This document shows, one piece after another, positions 1 through 9,566 of a stretch of 64,000 nucleotides of DNA. Numbering within the stretch: the first letter of the stretch is position 1; every line of letters starts with the position of its first letter. The notes below the pieces were generated by a model. That model was not told the origin of the DNA. It saw only the letters and a program-made list of their open reading frames with translations, and did no database searches. The translations under genes were made by a program, and so were the position numbers. Where the stretch lies: positions 120,129,870 through 120,193,869 of the forward strand of contig OZ024742.1 in the NCBI GenBank assembly GCA_964016885.1. Direction: 5' to 3'. This DNA is from Eledone cirrhosa. Taxonomy: Eukaryota; Mollusca; Cephalopoda; Octopoda; Eledonidae.

Positions 1-1632
1 AAGAGATTCCACCCTACATACATTTACATACATATATACATATATATAGACACAAAACATATAAGATATACATTAACATCTAAAATAATCATCGATCAAG
101 CATAGAGTAGACAACAGATATCAATATTAAAATTAAAAACGCCAAGAATATCTTCGTCACTCCACAGAGTATCTAGGGACGCAAGAGAACATAGTATGCC
201 ACGCATATCGGTCATAGAATCAGAGTCAAAAGCAAACAAGACCAAAATTGCTCACCAAGCCTTATTTATCAGAAATCATTCAAAACTTATTCTACAAATG
301 CTCTTATATTTATTATAGAAGTTTATCCAGCTTAAAAATTTATTCAAAAGATTGGGACCAACGCCAATTTTAGGGTAGTTTATTTAATCTCATTCATTAT
401 ATATTCATGCGGAAAGGTTTTAAAAAAATTGAAGGAATCGAAAGATTTATCGCCAAGTATCACAAATAGTCAAATACCTTAAGTAAATATACTACATTTT
501 ATACTACATTTTAAATTTATATTTATATTTAAATGTTGAGTTCAATCTATGTCTGCAACAGCTGAATAAATTGGTTCGTAAATTAAGGGAATTTTTAGAT
601 TTTAATATAAAGAATATCTCCTCCGCGCAGAGGTCACAAGTCTCAGAAGAGGAATTAAAAGGAATCCCTTTTGAGACTATATTCCAAACCATCGAATATC
701 CAACTTTATCATGCTTAAGTTGCCAGAGTAACCCTGACAGCGATGTTGATGATTTTTTATTTGGATCCGTGAAAGAATTTTTGTGATTATTATAGCGAAG
801 TTTAAATTCTGTCGAGGTGGAACCAACATAATTAAAAGAATTTAAATCAGTTCTAACATTACAGTTGTATATTATATTTTTAACTAAGCAATTGTTATTT
901 AGCGGACATTTAGATCTATCTCTACAGTTACAGTTTTTTAGTTGAATATTGTTTAGGCTATTTTCGGTATTTTGGCTAGGTTTTAGATTCCTATTATTTA
1001 TTCTATTAATATTTTGTGCTAAATTTTTGGTGGACGAGTACGTTAATTTTATAGTATGTCTATTAAAAATTGAGTGATACTTATGTGTTCTAGGGAAGCG
1101 TTTGTCAAGAGCATTAAAGAATAGTTTAGCGATGTGGGTTTTAATGTTTAGTGAGAAAGGGGGGGGCAAACCATATTATATTTCTAGTTCTATTTCTTTT
1201 CTGGTTTTTGAAATTATTGTAGTGCTTTCTATTATAGTTGTTAAAGTTGTTACTGTAATTAAAATTGTTGTTATTTTGGTTAGTTTGTCTATTATCGATG
1301 TACATAATTTTATCACTATATCCTGTTCTAGCTAAAGCATCATTATAATATTGGGCTTTTTCGTCAAAAATATTTTTATTGGAAGAGATTCTAGAGATAC
1401 GTTTTTGAACAGAGTTTACTATAGTATTTTTGACAGATCTGGGGTGATTGGAGCTAAAATTGACATAATTCAAGTTTTCATTTAACTTGTGAAATGGATA
1501 GTGAAGACATGTGTTGAGATTAAATGTTACGTCTAGGAAATTGACTATTCTATGGTTATTCTCAATTTCTATTTTTAGTCTATATATATATGTATATATG
1601 TATGTAAATACATGTAGGGTGGAATCTCTTCT
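1..1632 (-). mobile_element. Truncated Penelope-like element (PLE-1) framed by inverted repeats
   Basis: The interval starts with AAGAGATTCCACCCTACAT and ends with its reverse complement; the similarity continues for about 50 bases at each end through the adjoining TA-rich sequence (1-52 against about 1580-1632). Between the arms the minus strand encodes the last part of a PLE polyprotein: RT thumb, cysteine-rich linker and GIY-YIG endonuclease. The catalytic RT palm (YxDD) is absent, so the copy is 5'-truncated, with coding sequence beginning right beside the right arm. PLEs are known to carry partial terminal repeats in direct or inverted orientation, which fits. The left arm lies at the window edge and may continue outside. 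It is related to, but in a different state from, the longer PLE at 52.7-56.9 kb. Confidence 0.8.
504..1569 (-). pseudogene. PLE C-terminal polyprotein relic: RT thumb plus GIY-YIG endonuclease
   Basis: Reading from about 1569 downward, the minus strand has IVNFLDVTFNL, then SNHPRSVKNTIVNSVQKRIS and a YYNDALARTGY segment, all typical of the region after the PLE RT palm. A second frame (1169 to 504) carries CNCRDRSKCPL, NYVGST, LRYNNHKNSF and a SSTSLSGLLWQLK block, which match the PLE cysteine-rich linker and GIY-YIG nuclease (Tyr of the YIG-like motif, Arg and His of the second helix). The two frames are split at a run of eight G on the plus strand (1159-1166); a one-base change in the homopolymer explains the shift. 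Stop is near 504. No start belongs to this fragment, which is 5'-truncated. Not functional as it stands. Confidence 0.8.
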
Positions 1633-2059
1633 AACGCATTGAAGTTTTTCTTTTCTGACACATTGAAGTTTTTCATGAAATATAAGAATCAGTGCAGCGT
1701 ATCACCTAGGTTCACATGTGCGTCTATATTTATCAACTTGAATTTGAGATAACCTTCTCTTTTCTCATTTTTCACGAGAATGCATATATACTTATGTTTG
1801 AAGTTTTGTCTCAGATTTTGCTTATAGACCTAAGAATTTTTAAACTGAGCATGTGGTCACTTTTTTTTACACATTATAGATATGTGTCTCATTCATGAAT
1901 ACTGATATCTACATTATAATGCCTAATTCATAAAAATTGATAATTCAAATGGATGAGACATAATATATTTTTAATATATTTTAAATATATCATCTTTCTT
2001 TCTTTTTCTCCTATACACTAATCTAACTGTATCCCTTCCCTTAACCTCTCACATATACG
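1633..2059. other. Unassigned AT-rich spacer
   Basis: No convincing coding sequence or recognised repeat. A short direct repeat (TTGAAGTTTTTC) occurs near 1640 and 1664, just outside the PLE-1 arm. The only open frames are short and AT-driven. Confidence 0.5.
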
Positions 2060-2290
2060 ATGATCATCTGTCAAAAAGCAGCCTACTATGTTTTTTATTT
2101 TTTTTCACCATCAATGTATTTCTCTCTCTCCTTGTCTCTCTCTATCTCGCTCCGTTGTTTTTCTTTACATACATCTCTTTTCTCTTTGCATACATCTCTT
2201 CATCTTCTTCTTTTTTATTTACATACATCTCTTTACCTTCTTCTTCTCATCTTCGTTTTCTTTCTATATAACTATCATAACAGTTTCACT
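2060..2290. repeat. Pyrimidine-rich tract with ACATACATCTCTT repeats
   Basis: The plus strand is strongly C/T-rich (TCTCTC runs) and contains at least three copies of TACATACATCTCTT spaced by TTC-rich filler. It produces overlapping open frames of Ser/Leu/Phe/His repeats that look like low-complexity artefacts rather than genes. Confidence 0.6.
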
Positions 2291-2334
2291 ACCAAATCAA
2301 CTTTTTAAAAGGAAGTTGCATTATTACAAGGTAT

Positions 2335-2478
2335 GTCACTAATTATTTATAAAACAGCTTATGTATTGTATTTTGTCTGAGGAAGGCATAACATATTTTT
2401 AATATGATATCCCAGAAATATATATAACGAAATAAATATGGTTTTATAAATATAGTTTCCATTTGTTTAATATCGTAT
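2335..2478 (+). repeat. Single-arm copy of the palindromic repeat family found at 57.1 kb
   Basis: The segment running from TTATAAAACAGC through TGTATTTTGTCTGAGGAAGG to TATGGTTTTATAAATATAG matches one arm of the palindrome at 57145-57665, ending in the same ATAGTTTCCATTT block. It carries CTGAGGA (2377-2383) and, after an imperfect hairpin, GAAA (2415-2418), the spacing seen in the other copies. It is followed by a (TA)n tract. Confidence 0.7.
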
Positions 2479-2499
2479 ATATATATATATATATATGTA

Positions 2500-2890
2500 T
2501 ATATTAATAAGAGGAATTCCAACTTTGTCTGATTTACTCGTTTTATTTACAATCCTTTAAAATATATAATGGTATTATAATGAAATAGTATGATAGAATA
2601 TTAAATTCTAAGTGTTAATTGAACAAGTACTTTCATGCTTTCGCAATCTTCAGGTTCATAATATGTGGTGACAGTCGAGTTTGCAATTTTCAACTGTTGA
2701 AAATTGCAAACTCGACTGTCACTACATATTATGAACCTGAAGATTGCGAAAGCATGAAAGTACTTGTTCAATTAACACTTAGAATTTAATATTCTATCAT
2801 ACTATTTCATTATAATACCATTATATATTTTAAAGGATTGTAAATAAAACGAGTAAATCAGACAAAGTTGGAATTCCTCTTATTAATATA
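2500..2890. repeat. Near-perfect 390-bp palindrome (P1)
   Basis: The sequence is its own reverse complement about a centre at 2695 (CAACTGTTG). I checked that GGAATTCC at 2513-2520 pairs with GGAATTCC at 2870-2877, and that the TATTAATAAGA end pairs with TCTTATTAATA. Only occasional mismatches are seen across arms of about 195 bases, and there is essentially no spacer. Inside each arm is CTGAAGA, a hairpin with three G-C/A-U pairs and a GAAA loop, then GAAA (right arm 2737-2759). No protein coding. Long palindromes without a spacer are unstable in many cloning and assembly systems, so an assembly fold-back should also be considered. Confidence 0.85.
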
Positions 2891-2929
2891 ATCTTCTATA
2901 CACAATCATACACACCCGTGTATATTTAC

Positions 2930-2942
2930 CTATCTATATCTA

Positions 2943-2991
<49 letters not shown>

Positions 2992-3073
2992 ATATATATA
3001 TATATATAATCTGTATATATATATATATATATATCTGTATATATATATATATATCTATATATATATATCTATA

Positions 3074-3106
<33 letters not shown>
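2930..3106. repeat. (TA)n / TATATCTA microsatellite
   Basis: Alternating TA with scattered TCTATA and TGTATA interruptions. It borders the 3' end (GAT-rich tail) of the minus-strand LINE-A copy that follows. Confidence 0.9.
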
Positions 3107-3108
<2 letters not shown>

Positions 3109-4172
3109 TCATCATCAACGTTTAACGTCCGTGTTCCACGCTTGCATGGGTTTGGACGGGGGTAGTCCCACTTGAGGCAAGAGTGATTGTCTTGCTCGCA
3201 TAGGACTGTCTGGGAGGCTTTTACCGTGTTGCCTACACGGCCACATTACAGCGTGGACTGTGTGTTCTTTTGTCGTGACACCTACACGATCTCATTTGTT
3301 TCGGCCTGGATGGCGCGGCACCAACATAACTTTACATAGAACGGGGTGGTGTGGATGGGGTGGGGGTGGTGGTGGTGGGACGGGGTGTATTTTGTTAGAG
3401 ATGCCTACTGGCTGGAGTAGGTTTTACTATATATTTAGGTAAGGCGGGTCTTCTCTGTTACTGAGTACCGCCAAAGGTCTCGGTCCAGTGACATTGTCTT
3501 GGAGAGGTGTAAGTGTGTGAGGTCGGAGTTTATCAGCTCGTCCCAGGTTTTTCTAGGTCTGCCTATTCCGTGGCTACCGTCTATCTTTATTGCCCTGCAC
3601 TTTGTTATACAGCTATCGACTTTCATGCGCATCACGTGTCCATACCAACGTAGCCTTCTCTCGAGTAAACAACATCTGATCCCTCTTATCTCTAATTTTT
3701 TCCTTAGTTCGTTTATGCTTTGCCGTTCACGTATATTACTGTTACACATCCAGCGGAGCATGCAAGCTTCGTTCCTCTCTAGTCTGCGTATATCTTCTGC
3801 ACACACTGACCAGGTCTCACTGCCATGCAACATTGCTGTTCGTATGCAGGCATCGTACAATCTGCCTTTCATTTTTAGGGAGAACCCTTTAGCAGCTAAT
3901 AGTGGTATAAGCTCTCTGAACTTTTTCCAACCAGTTCTGACTCTAGCTACTGTACTTTCAGAGCACCCTCCCCCACTGCTGATTTTATCGCCCAGGTAAC
4001 GGAAGCTGTCCACTATTTCTATAGAACCCTCTGCGCAATTGAAAGAGCTAGTATTTTGTGGGCACTTGCTGCTACTTATTGCACCAGAACACCGGCCACA
4101 TGTAAAATCTATGTTCTTAGTTAGCTTACCTGTGATCCCACTACATCTTTTATGCACCCATACTTTGCATTT

Positions 4173-4178
<6 letters not shown>
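3107..4178 (-). mobile_element. LINE-A copy 1: 3' end of an RTE-like non-LTR retrotransposon
   Basis: Minus-strand orientation: 5' truncation point at 4178 against a (TA)n tract, coding to about 3435, then a 0.33-kb 3' UTR ending in a short ATC/GAT tail at 3107-3118 next to another (TA)n tract. The 3' UTR includes the hallmark block around CCCCGTCCAAACCCATGCAA and a C/CA-rich stretch. DNA identity to the copies at 9.57, 49.74 and 57.77 kb is very high by eye, implying recent activity. The upstream RT palm and endonuclease are absent. Family assignment is by the degraded RT at 43.3 kb, whose motifs and downstream zinc domain resemble RTE-group elements; this is inference. Confidence 0.85.
3435..4178 (-). 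pseudogene. LINE-A ORF C-terminus: zinc-binding domain and RT connection region
   Basis: An open frame of about 248 codons reads from CPKCKVWVHKRCSG at its truncated start to TEKTRLT and a stop. A CxxC...HxxC...CGRC arrangement forms a zinc-binding domain in the first 40 residues. It is followed by VDSFRYLGDKISSGGG, GSETW and [12 protein letters not shown], conserved in the thumb/connection segment of many invertebrate LINEs. The frame is uninterrupted, unlike copy 2, but catalytic RT and endonuclease domains are missing, so it cannot act alone. The frame continues into the adjacent TA repeat as an Ile/Tyr run, which I regard as noise. Confidence 0.8.
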
Positions 4179-4180
<2 letters not shown>

Positions 4181-4219
<39 letters not shown>

Positions 4220-4260
4220 GTATATATATATATATATATATATCTGTATATATATATATA
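4181..4260. repeat. (TA)n microsatellite at LINE-A copy 1 5' end
   Basis: Alternating TA with two CTG interruptions. It lies exactly between the truncated LINE-A coding sequence and the first unit of the tandem duplication. Confidence 0.9.
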
Positions 4261-5210
4261 TTTCTCTCTCTCTTACTGTTCCCCCATTCTCTCTGTTTCT
4301 CCCCCTCTGTCATGTCAGTTAACTCTTCCTCACACTTTCACTCACTCACTGTTTCTCTCTCTTCTCTTCATTTCATCCTGTACACCACGAGAGCTATTTT
4401 TCTCTCTCCGCTCATAGCCTTCGCTCGTGTATTGTCTGTTCTAAAAGCGCTCATATATTCACCTAGCTTATGCTAAACAGAATAATTTTTGAAGCTTGTT
4501 TCTTTCTCCTGGTTAGCCTTACTCTGTTGTTCTGTCTCACTCGCTTTACGCGTTTTAATTGTCCTAATAACTTATTTTGGTTATTATTGCACCGAAGTGA
4601 GGTATATGATTTTTAATGCAATGAAATATCTATGATCTTCGGCAAATCACTGATGAGGGACTCATTTTATTACATGTTATCCATGTGCTACCTGCAGTAT
4701 TTTTCTCTATATTTTATTACATATATTTACCACTGCGATTCTGTGTTTTTTTCTCTCTCTCTTACTGTTCCCCCATTCTCTCTGTTTCTCCCCCTCTGTC
4801 ATGTCAGTTAACTCTTCCTCACACTTTCACTCACTCACTGTTTCTCTCTCTTCTCTTCATTTCATCCTGTACACCACGAGAGCTATTTTTCTCTCTCCGC
4901 TCATAGCCTTCGCTCGTGTATTGTCTGTTCTAAAAGCGCTCATATATTCACCTAGCTTATGCTAAACAGAATCATTTTTGAAGCTTGTTTCTTTCCCCTG
5001 GTTAGCCTTACTCTGTTGTTCTCCTGTCTCACTCGCTTTACGCGTTTTAATTGTCCTAATAACTTATTTTGGTTATTATTGCACCGAAGTGAGGTATATG
5101 ATTTTTAATGCAATGAAATATCTATGATCTTCGGCAAATCACTGATGAGGGACTCATTTTATTACATGTTATCCATGTGCTACCTGCAGTATTTTTCTCT
5201 ATATTTTATT
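4261..5210. repeat. Tandem duplication of a ~490-bp unit
   Basis: The unit starting TTTCTCTCTCTCTTACTG at 4261 restarts at 4750 and stays almost identical to the end (ATTTTTCTCTATATTTTATTA). The second copy has a three-base insertion (CTC) near 5023 and a few substitutions. The unit contains a pyrimidine-rich start, the block ATTGCACCGAAGTGAGGTA and CACTGATGAGGGACTC. I see no protein-coding frame and do not recognise the unit; it may be the non-coding end of a mobile element. The second unit ends at the (TA)n tract preceding the CR1/Jockey-like LINE. Confidence 0.85.
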
Positions 5211-5233
5211 ATATATATATATATATATATATA

Positions 5234-5291
<58 letters not shown>

Positions 5292-5367
5292 TACATACAT
5301 ACATATATATATATATACATACATACATATATACATACATATATATATATACATATACATATATATC
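5211..5367. repeat. (TA)n / (CATA)n microsatellite
   Basis: Alternating TA passing into TACATACATA units. It adjoins the truncated 5' end of the LINE beginning about 5368. Confidence 0.9.
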
Positions 5368-5370
5368 ATT

Positions 5371-6390
5371 GCTAAACGTACAGTTCAACTTTTGAAAACA
5401 CGATCTGAACAACAGATTCAAAATAAATCAAAGCAAATCGAAGTTGCTTTTAAATTAATCAATAAATATTTGGATAAACGACGGTGTGTTTTTTCTTCGG
5501 ATGCTGTCCAGCAGCAGCAACAACAACAACAGCAGCTACAACGGCAACAACAACAACAGCTACAACAACAACAGCAACAACAACAGCAACAACAACAACG
5601 ACAACAACAACAACAACAACAGTGTGAACCACTCCTTGATTCATCAACAATGGCCGATCTACTAAATGAAACTATTGACCTCCCAGTAGCCTCTGTCTCA
5701 CAGCAGGAAACGCCACATCCTTTCTCTGGCCCAGCAGTCCAATCATCACCACTGCCAACATCTTCTCTGCCTACTACTGCTGCTACTACTACAACATCTT
5801 TGCCTACTGCTATCTCAAGGAATTTACCTTCTAATACCAGTACAAAAACTCTCCCTCCCACAGTCCACAAAGGTCGTCAAATCCTACTCAAACCATCATC
5901 TACACCTCTCACAACACACACACCCACTCGAAACCCCATCATTTGCCGCTACTCTCTACGCTATAGAATATGTACGGATAGTGGCTGCAAATTCACCCAT
6001 TTACCTAGGACAAAACGGTCTATCCCCACAAACAGCCACCACTATAATACATACTCTAATTTAACACCAACACAACCACCAATAACTCAAACAAGGAATC
6101 CACAAATCTGCCGCTTTTCCCTGCGAGACAGATTGTGTTTAGACCGGGATTGTCCCTTTACCCATCTCCCGGGAACCCGTCGGACAAATGAAAATAAAAT
6201 TAAAAATAAAAGCAAAAACAAAAACCATAACCTACATAAAAATAACCACTACCACAGTCACCAACAGTCTTCTAAACAGGAAACTTCTTCCTCTTTTTTA
6301 GCCATAATGAATCTGGCAAAAGAACTGGAAAAAAACATTCGAGCTATCACCCAGCACCACCCTCCACTATCACCCCACTGCTGCCATTAA
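5371..6390 (+). CDS. LINE ORF1-like protein with poly-Gln tract and two CCCH zinc fingers
   Basis: The open frame runs from the microsatellite edge (GCTAAACGTACAG..., no upstream ATG visible) to a TAA at 6388-6390, about 340 codons. After a charged start, a CAG/CAA repeat encodes a long Gln-rich tract (about 5506-5621). A Thr/Pro/Ser-rich linker follows. Two near-identical fingers then appear: [19 protein letters not shown] and [19 protein letters not shown], both C-x8-C-x4-C-x3-H. A Lys/Asn/His-rich basic region is next. LINE ORF1 proteins bind the element RNA; CCCH fingers are RNA-binding modules in other families, so an RNA-packaging role is inferred. Most LINE ORF1s carry CCHC knuckles or an RRM instead. 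The true start is probably lost by 5' truncation. Confidence 0.7.
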   Translation, partial: AKRTVQLLKTRSEQQIQNKSKQIEVAFKLINKYLDKRRCVFSSDAVQQQQQQQQQLQRQQQQQLQQQQQQQQQQQQRQQQQQQQCEPLLDSSTMADLLNETIDLPVASVSQQETPHPFSGPAVQSSPLPTSSLPTTAATTTTSLPTAISRNLPSNTSTKTLPPTVHKGRQILLKPSSTPLTTHTPTRNPIICRYSLRYRICTDSGCKFTHLPRTKRSIPTNSHHYNTYSNLTPTQPPITQTRNPQICRFSLRDRLCLDRDCPFTHLPGTRRTNENKIKNKSKNKNHNLHKNNHYHSHQQSSKQETSSSFLAIMNLAKELEKNIRAITQHHPPLSPHCCH

Positions 6391-6452
6391 CAAACAAACA
6401 AATTAACAACACACCAAAACAATTAAAACCATCCACTCTCGCCTCTACATTT

Positions 6453-7571
6453 TTGCTTAACGCCCAAGGCATCAGCCCTTTCACCAATACTCAAAAATGG
6501 AAGATCAAATTCCTGGAGGACTGGATTGATGTCCATCCAAACCACATCCCTTTCTTCGTCCTCACTGAAACCCATCTCAGTAACCTCCACTTGGAAGCCG
6601 AGGTGAAAGTGAAAAATTTCAAAGCCATCCGTGCTGATCGCGCTGGCAGAAGAAAGGGCGGGACTGCCATTTATGTCCATAATTCTTTCTCAACAGAGGC
6701 TATGAACATATTCACTAATGGATACTGTGAAGCAGTCACTGTATTCAGTCAAACCAACAACCTAATAGTAGTTGGGCTCTATAGGCCACCCGAAACGCCT
6801 GTACCATGCTTCAAGGAATGCCTCAACAGCATAAAGTGTTTCATCCAAGAGTGTCACCCTGACAACATCTTAATGATGGGGGACTTCAACCTCCCCAGAG
6901 TTGACTGGTCCACAAACAGCCTGCCACCAGGTTCTTCTGCCTCAACCTCTGACAGGGAAGCAGTGGAATCGCTTCTTGACTTCATGTATGATTTCTTCCT
7001 ATCCCAACTGGTGCTCGAACCAACGAGGTGCCACAAAAACGTCCTAGACTTAATTTTCAGCAATCACACTGACAATATCCACAATATTGCAGTGGAGAAA
7101 ACTCTACTCTCTGATCATGACATGGTTCTCTGTGATCTGAGATTCCACCGTCCAATATATAAACCCAATGTCATCTCTCCTGTCCATCCGTTTGATGCTA
7201 TGGATTTCCACAATGCAAACTGGGAAGCGATCAGTCATGATCTTGCACATGTCGACTGGTCCTTCACGCACACTCATACACCCACTAACATCAAAAAGTC
7301 CTGGCAGACATTTGTGGACACTGTTACAAACATATGTGCAAAACACACCCCATTAAGAACTATAAACAAATCTAAGAGCAGAATCCCTAGAAATAGAAAA
7401 ACGCTCATCAGGAAAATTAAGAGAACGAACAAAAAAATCAACAAGCTGAAATACTGTCAGCAGCAACACATCAACTTGACTGCCATTTCATCACTAGAGA
7501 TTAAAAAACATAACCTCCAAAACAACATGATGTCTCTCATCAACAATCAGAGAAGAGCTGAAGAGGCCTGA
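6453..7571 (+). pseudogene. LINE endonuclease (EEP/APE-type), N-terminal part of broken ORF2
   Basis: The frame begins around LLNAQGISPFTNTQKWKIKF and includes FFVLTETHL (catalytic Glu), RKGGTAIYV, VVGLYRPP, MMGDFNLPRVDW (catalytic Asp/Asn) and LLSDHDMVLCDL (catalytic Asp/His). These are the ordered motifs of the apurinic-like endonuclease that nicks target DNA for target-primed reverse transcription. After the nuclease there is a basic linker (KSKSRIPRNRKTLIRKIKR). The frame ends at a TGA after EEA; homologous sequence resumes in other frames, so this is part of a single disrupted ORF2 shared with the RT at 7661-9397. Start codon uncertain: the frame is open upstream to within about 60 bases of the ORF1 stop. 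Confidence 0.85.
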
Positions 7572-9397
7572 GCCATTGAGAAGATCAAACTCAATCGCAA
7601 AGTGTTCTTTTCATTTGCAAAAAAAACACAAAATCACTGGCTCTACTGTTGGCCCTCTAATTGATGAAAATGGCACTCTTCAAGACAATGCTAAAACCAT
7701 GGGTGAGATACTGCAGAAACAATACTGCTGTTTTCAGCAATCCTGATATGGCCGATCTGGGCTGTATCGGCGATGTTACTCCCCATTACACCTTATCGGA
7801 CATAATGTTTGGCGCCCCTGATGTCTTAGCGGCAATAAAGGAAATCAAGCATAATTCAGCAGTAGGTCCCGATAGGTTCCCTGCTTGTGTCTTGAAGGCG
7901 TGTCAACACCAACTTGCATCTCCTCTTGCCAATCTGTGGCGGAACTCACTGGATGCTGGATATGTGCCAGAAAACCTTCTATCCCAGTCTGTTGTCCCAG
8001 TTTTCAAAAAAGGAAACAAATCCCTTGCCGTGAATTACCGTCCAATCTCACTCACCTCTCATATCATTAAGGTATTTGAGAGAGTGGTGAGATCGCGAAT
8101 GACCCACTTCCTCGAGAGTAACAATATGCTGAACTCCAACCAGCATGGATTCCGTAATGGAAGGGATTGCCTGACGCAGCTACTGCATCACTTTGATGAC
8201 ATTTTGAGAGCCTTGGGAGAGGGTTCCAACACTGATGTTATCTACCTTGATTTCAGCAAGGCCTTTGACAGGGTTGATCACAACATTCTACTGAGAAAAC
8301 TGTCCAATATTGGTGTCACTGGAAAGCTGCTGCAGTGGATCAAGAGCTTCCTGTCAAACAGAACCCAACATGTTGTAGTTGAAGGAGTCAAATCCAGCCC
8401 AGCCAAAGTCAGTAGTGGGGTCCCACAAGGCACTGTGTTGGGCCCACTTCTCTTCATCATCTATATTAATGACATCACTGACATCATCAAACACAGCAAC
8501 ATTAAAATTTTCGCTGATGATTCCAAGCTCCAAAAGGTCATCAATGGCGTGGATGACCGGATAAGCCTTCAGTCAGACCTACTGGCTGTTACCCAATGGG
8601 CGGAAAAGAACAACATGTTACTGAACGAAGACAAATTCGAACTGATCCACTTTGGAAAAGAGGATGCTCTGAAACTCCCGTACTCCCTTCCCTCCGGGGA
8701 AACTCTTGTGACATCTAACAACATCAGAGACTTGGGAGTAACCGTGGACAGCAACATAAGCTGGGCCACGCATATAAGCAGCAAAGTTGACATGGCCCGC
8801 AGAATGTGTTCCTGGATCCTCAGAACCTTCCAGTCGAGAGATTCCCACACCATTATCCTTCTCTTCTCTACTTTTGCCCGACCACACCTTGAATACTGTT
8901 GTCCACTGTGGTCTCCCCACACGAAACAAAGTATCATGAAACTTGAAGCTCCTCAAAGGGCAATCACGAAAAAGATAGATGGCATATCAGACCTTGACTA
9001 CTGGGGTCGACTAGAAAAGCTGAAACTTTACTCACTCCAACGTCGCCGTGAGCGTTATATTATCTGCATGATGTGGAAAATGTTCCATCATCACTGCCCA
9101 AATGATGTTGGCATCGCCTTCAAAATACACCCAAGGCTTGGGCCCCATGCTATCCGTCCCATACAAAAATCTAAATCGCAACTCATAACAACAATACGAC
9201 ACAATTATTTCACCTCAATTGGCCCTGCTCTCTTCAACATCACACCAGGACACGTCAAAACAGAAACTGACCACACAAAATTCAAGAAGTCTTTGGACAA
9301 ATTCCTCCAAGTAATCCTGGACAAACCACCCACACCCGGATATGTCTCCGCAAACAGTAATTCTCTTCTCGAATGGGCCATGGTGCCCAAATCCTGA
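7572..9397 (+). pseudogene. LINE reverse transcriptase, C-terminal part of broken ORF2
   Basis: From 7661 a 578-codon frame encodes the RT: KHNSAVGPDRFPACVLK, NYRPISLTSHIIKVFERV, HGFRNGRDCLTQLL, VIYLDFSKAFDRVDH (motif A), SGVPQGTVLGPLLFIIYIND (motif B), KIFADDSKL (motif C) and a DLGVTVDSNISW segment after the palm. Both palm aspartates are present. Between 7572 and 7661 the linker TVGPLIDENGTLQ is readable only in another frame: eight consecutive A at 7619-7626 look like a one-base expansion, and a second shift lies near 7728. The protein ends at TGA 9395-9397. Copying of element RNA at the nicked target is the family role. Confidence 0.85.
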
Positions 9398-9482
9398 ATT
9401 GAAAGACTTCGCCAGGTGGTGCTATTAAGTTAGACATGGCCTGGGCCAATACTGGCCAAAACATTTCAAAGTTATTCAAAGT

Positions 9483-9483
<1 letters not shown>

Positions 9484-9534
<51 letters not shown>

Positions 9535-9566
9535 CATATATATATACATATATATATATATATACA
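9484..9566. repeat. (TA)n / TATACATA microsatellite between two LINEs
   Basis: Alternating TA with CATA interruptions separates the short 3' UTR of the CR1/Jockey-like LINE from the truncated start of LINE-A copy 2. Confidence 0.9.

Larger units (their letters stand above)
5368..9470 (+). mobile_element. CR1/Jockey-like LINE, nearly full coding span, 5'-truncated
   Basis: The element holds an ORF1-like frame with tandem CCCH fingers (to 6390), an apurinic-type endonuclease (6453-7571) and a reverse transcriptase (7661-9397), followed by about 70 bases of 3' UTR and a (TA)n tract. RT motifs such as DFSKAFDRVDH, SGVPQGTVLGPLLF and FADD, together with an EEP endonuclease, place it in the Jockey/CR1 assemblage; exact clade needs a tree. 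It is flanked on both sides by (TA)n and lies between two inverted LINE-A copies. Three breaks (stop, A-run slip, second slip) lie between endonuclease and RT, so it is inactive but young-looking. Confidence 0.85.

Noticed and set aside
3499..3999. 166-codon plus-strand frame opposite LINE-A copy 1 (and its twins at 9754, 49663 and 57736)
   Set aside because: Antisense shadow of the LINE-A coding strand; the sense frame carries the conserved zinc and thumb motifs.
4640..4690. Hammerhead in the 490-bp tandem unit (CTGATGAGGGACTC)
   Set aside because: CUGAUGA is present but no GAAA at suitable distance and no stem II could be seen, so it is mentioned only as a lead.
2918..5421. Ile/Tyr-rich open frames over the TA tracts
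   Set aside because: Pure microsatellite translation with no other support.
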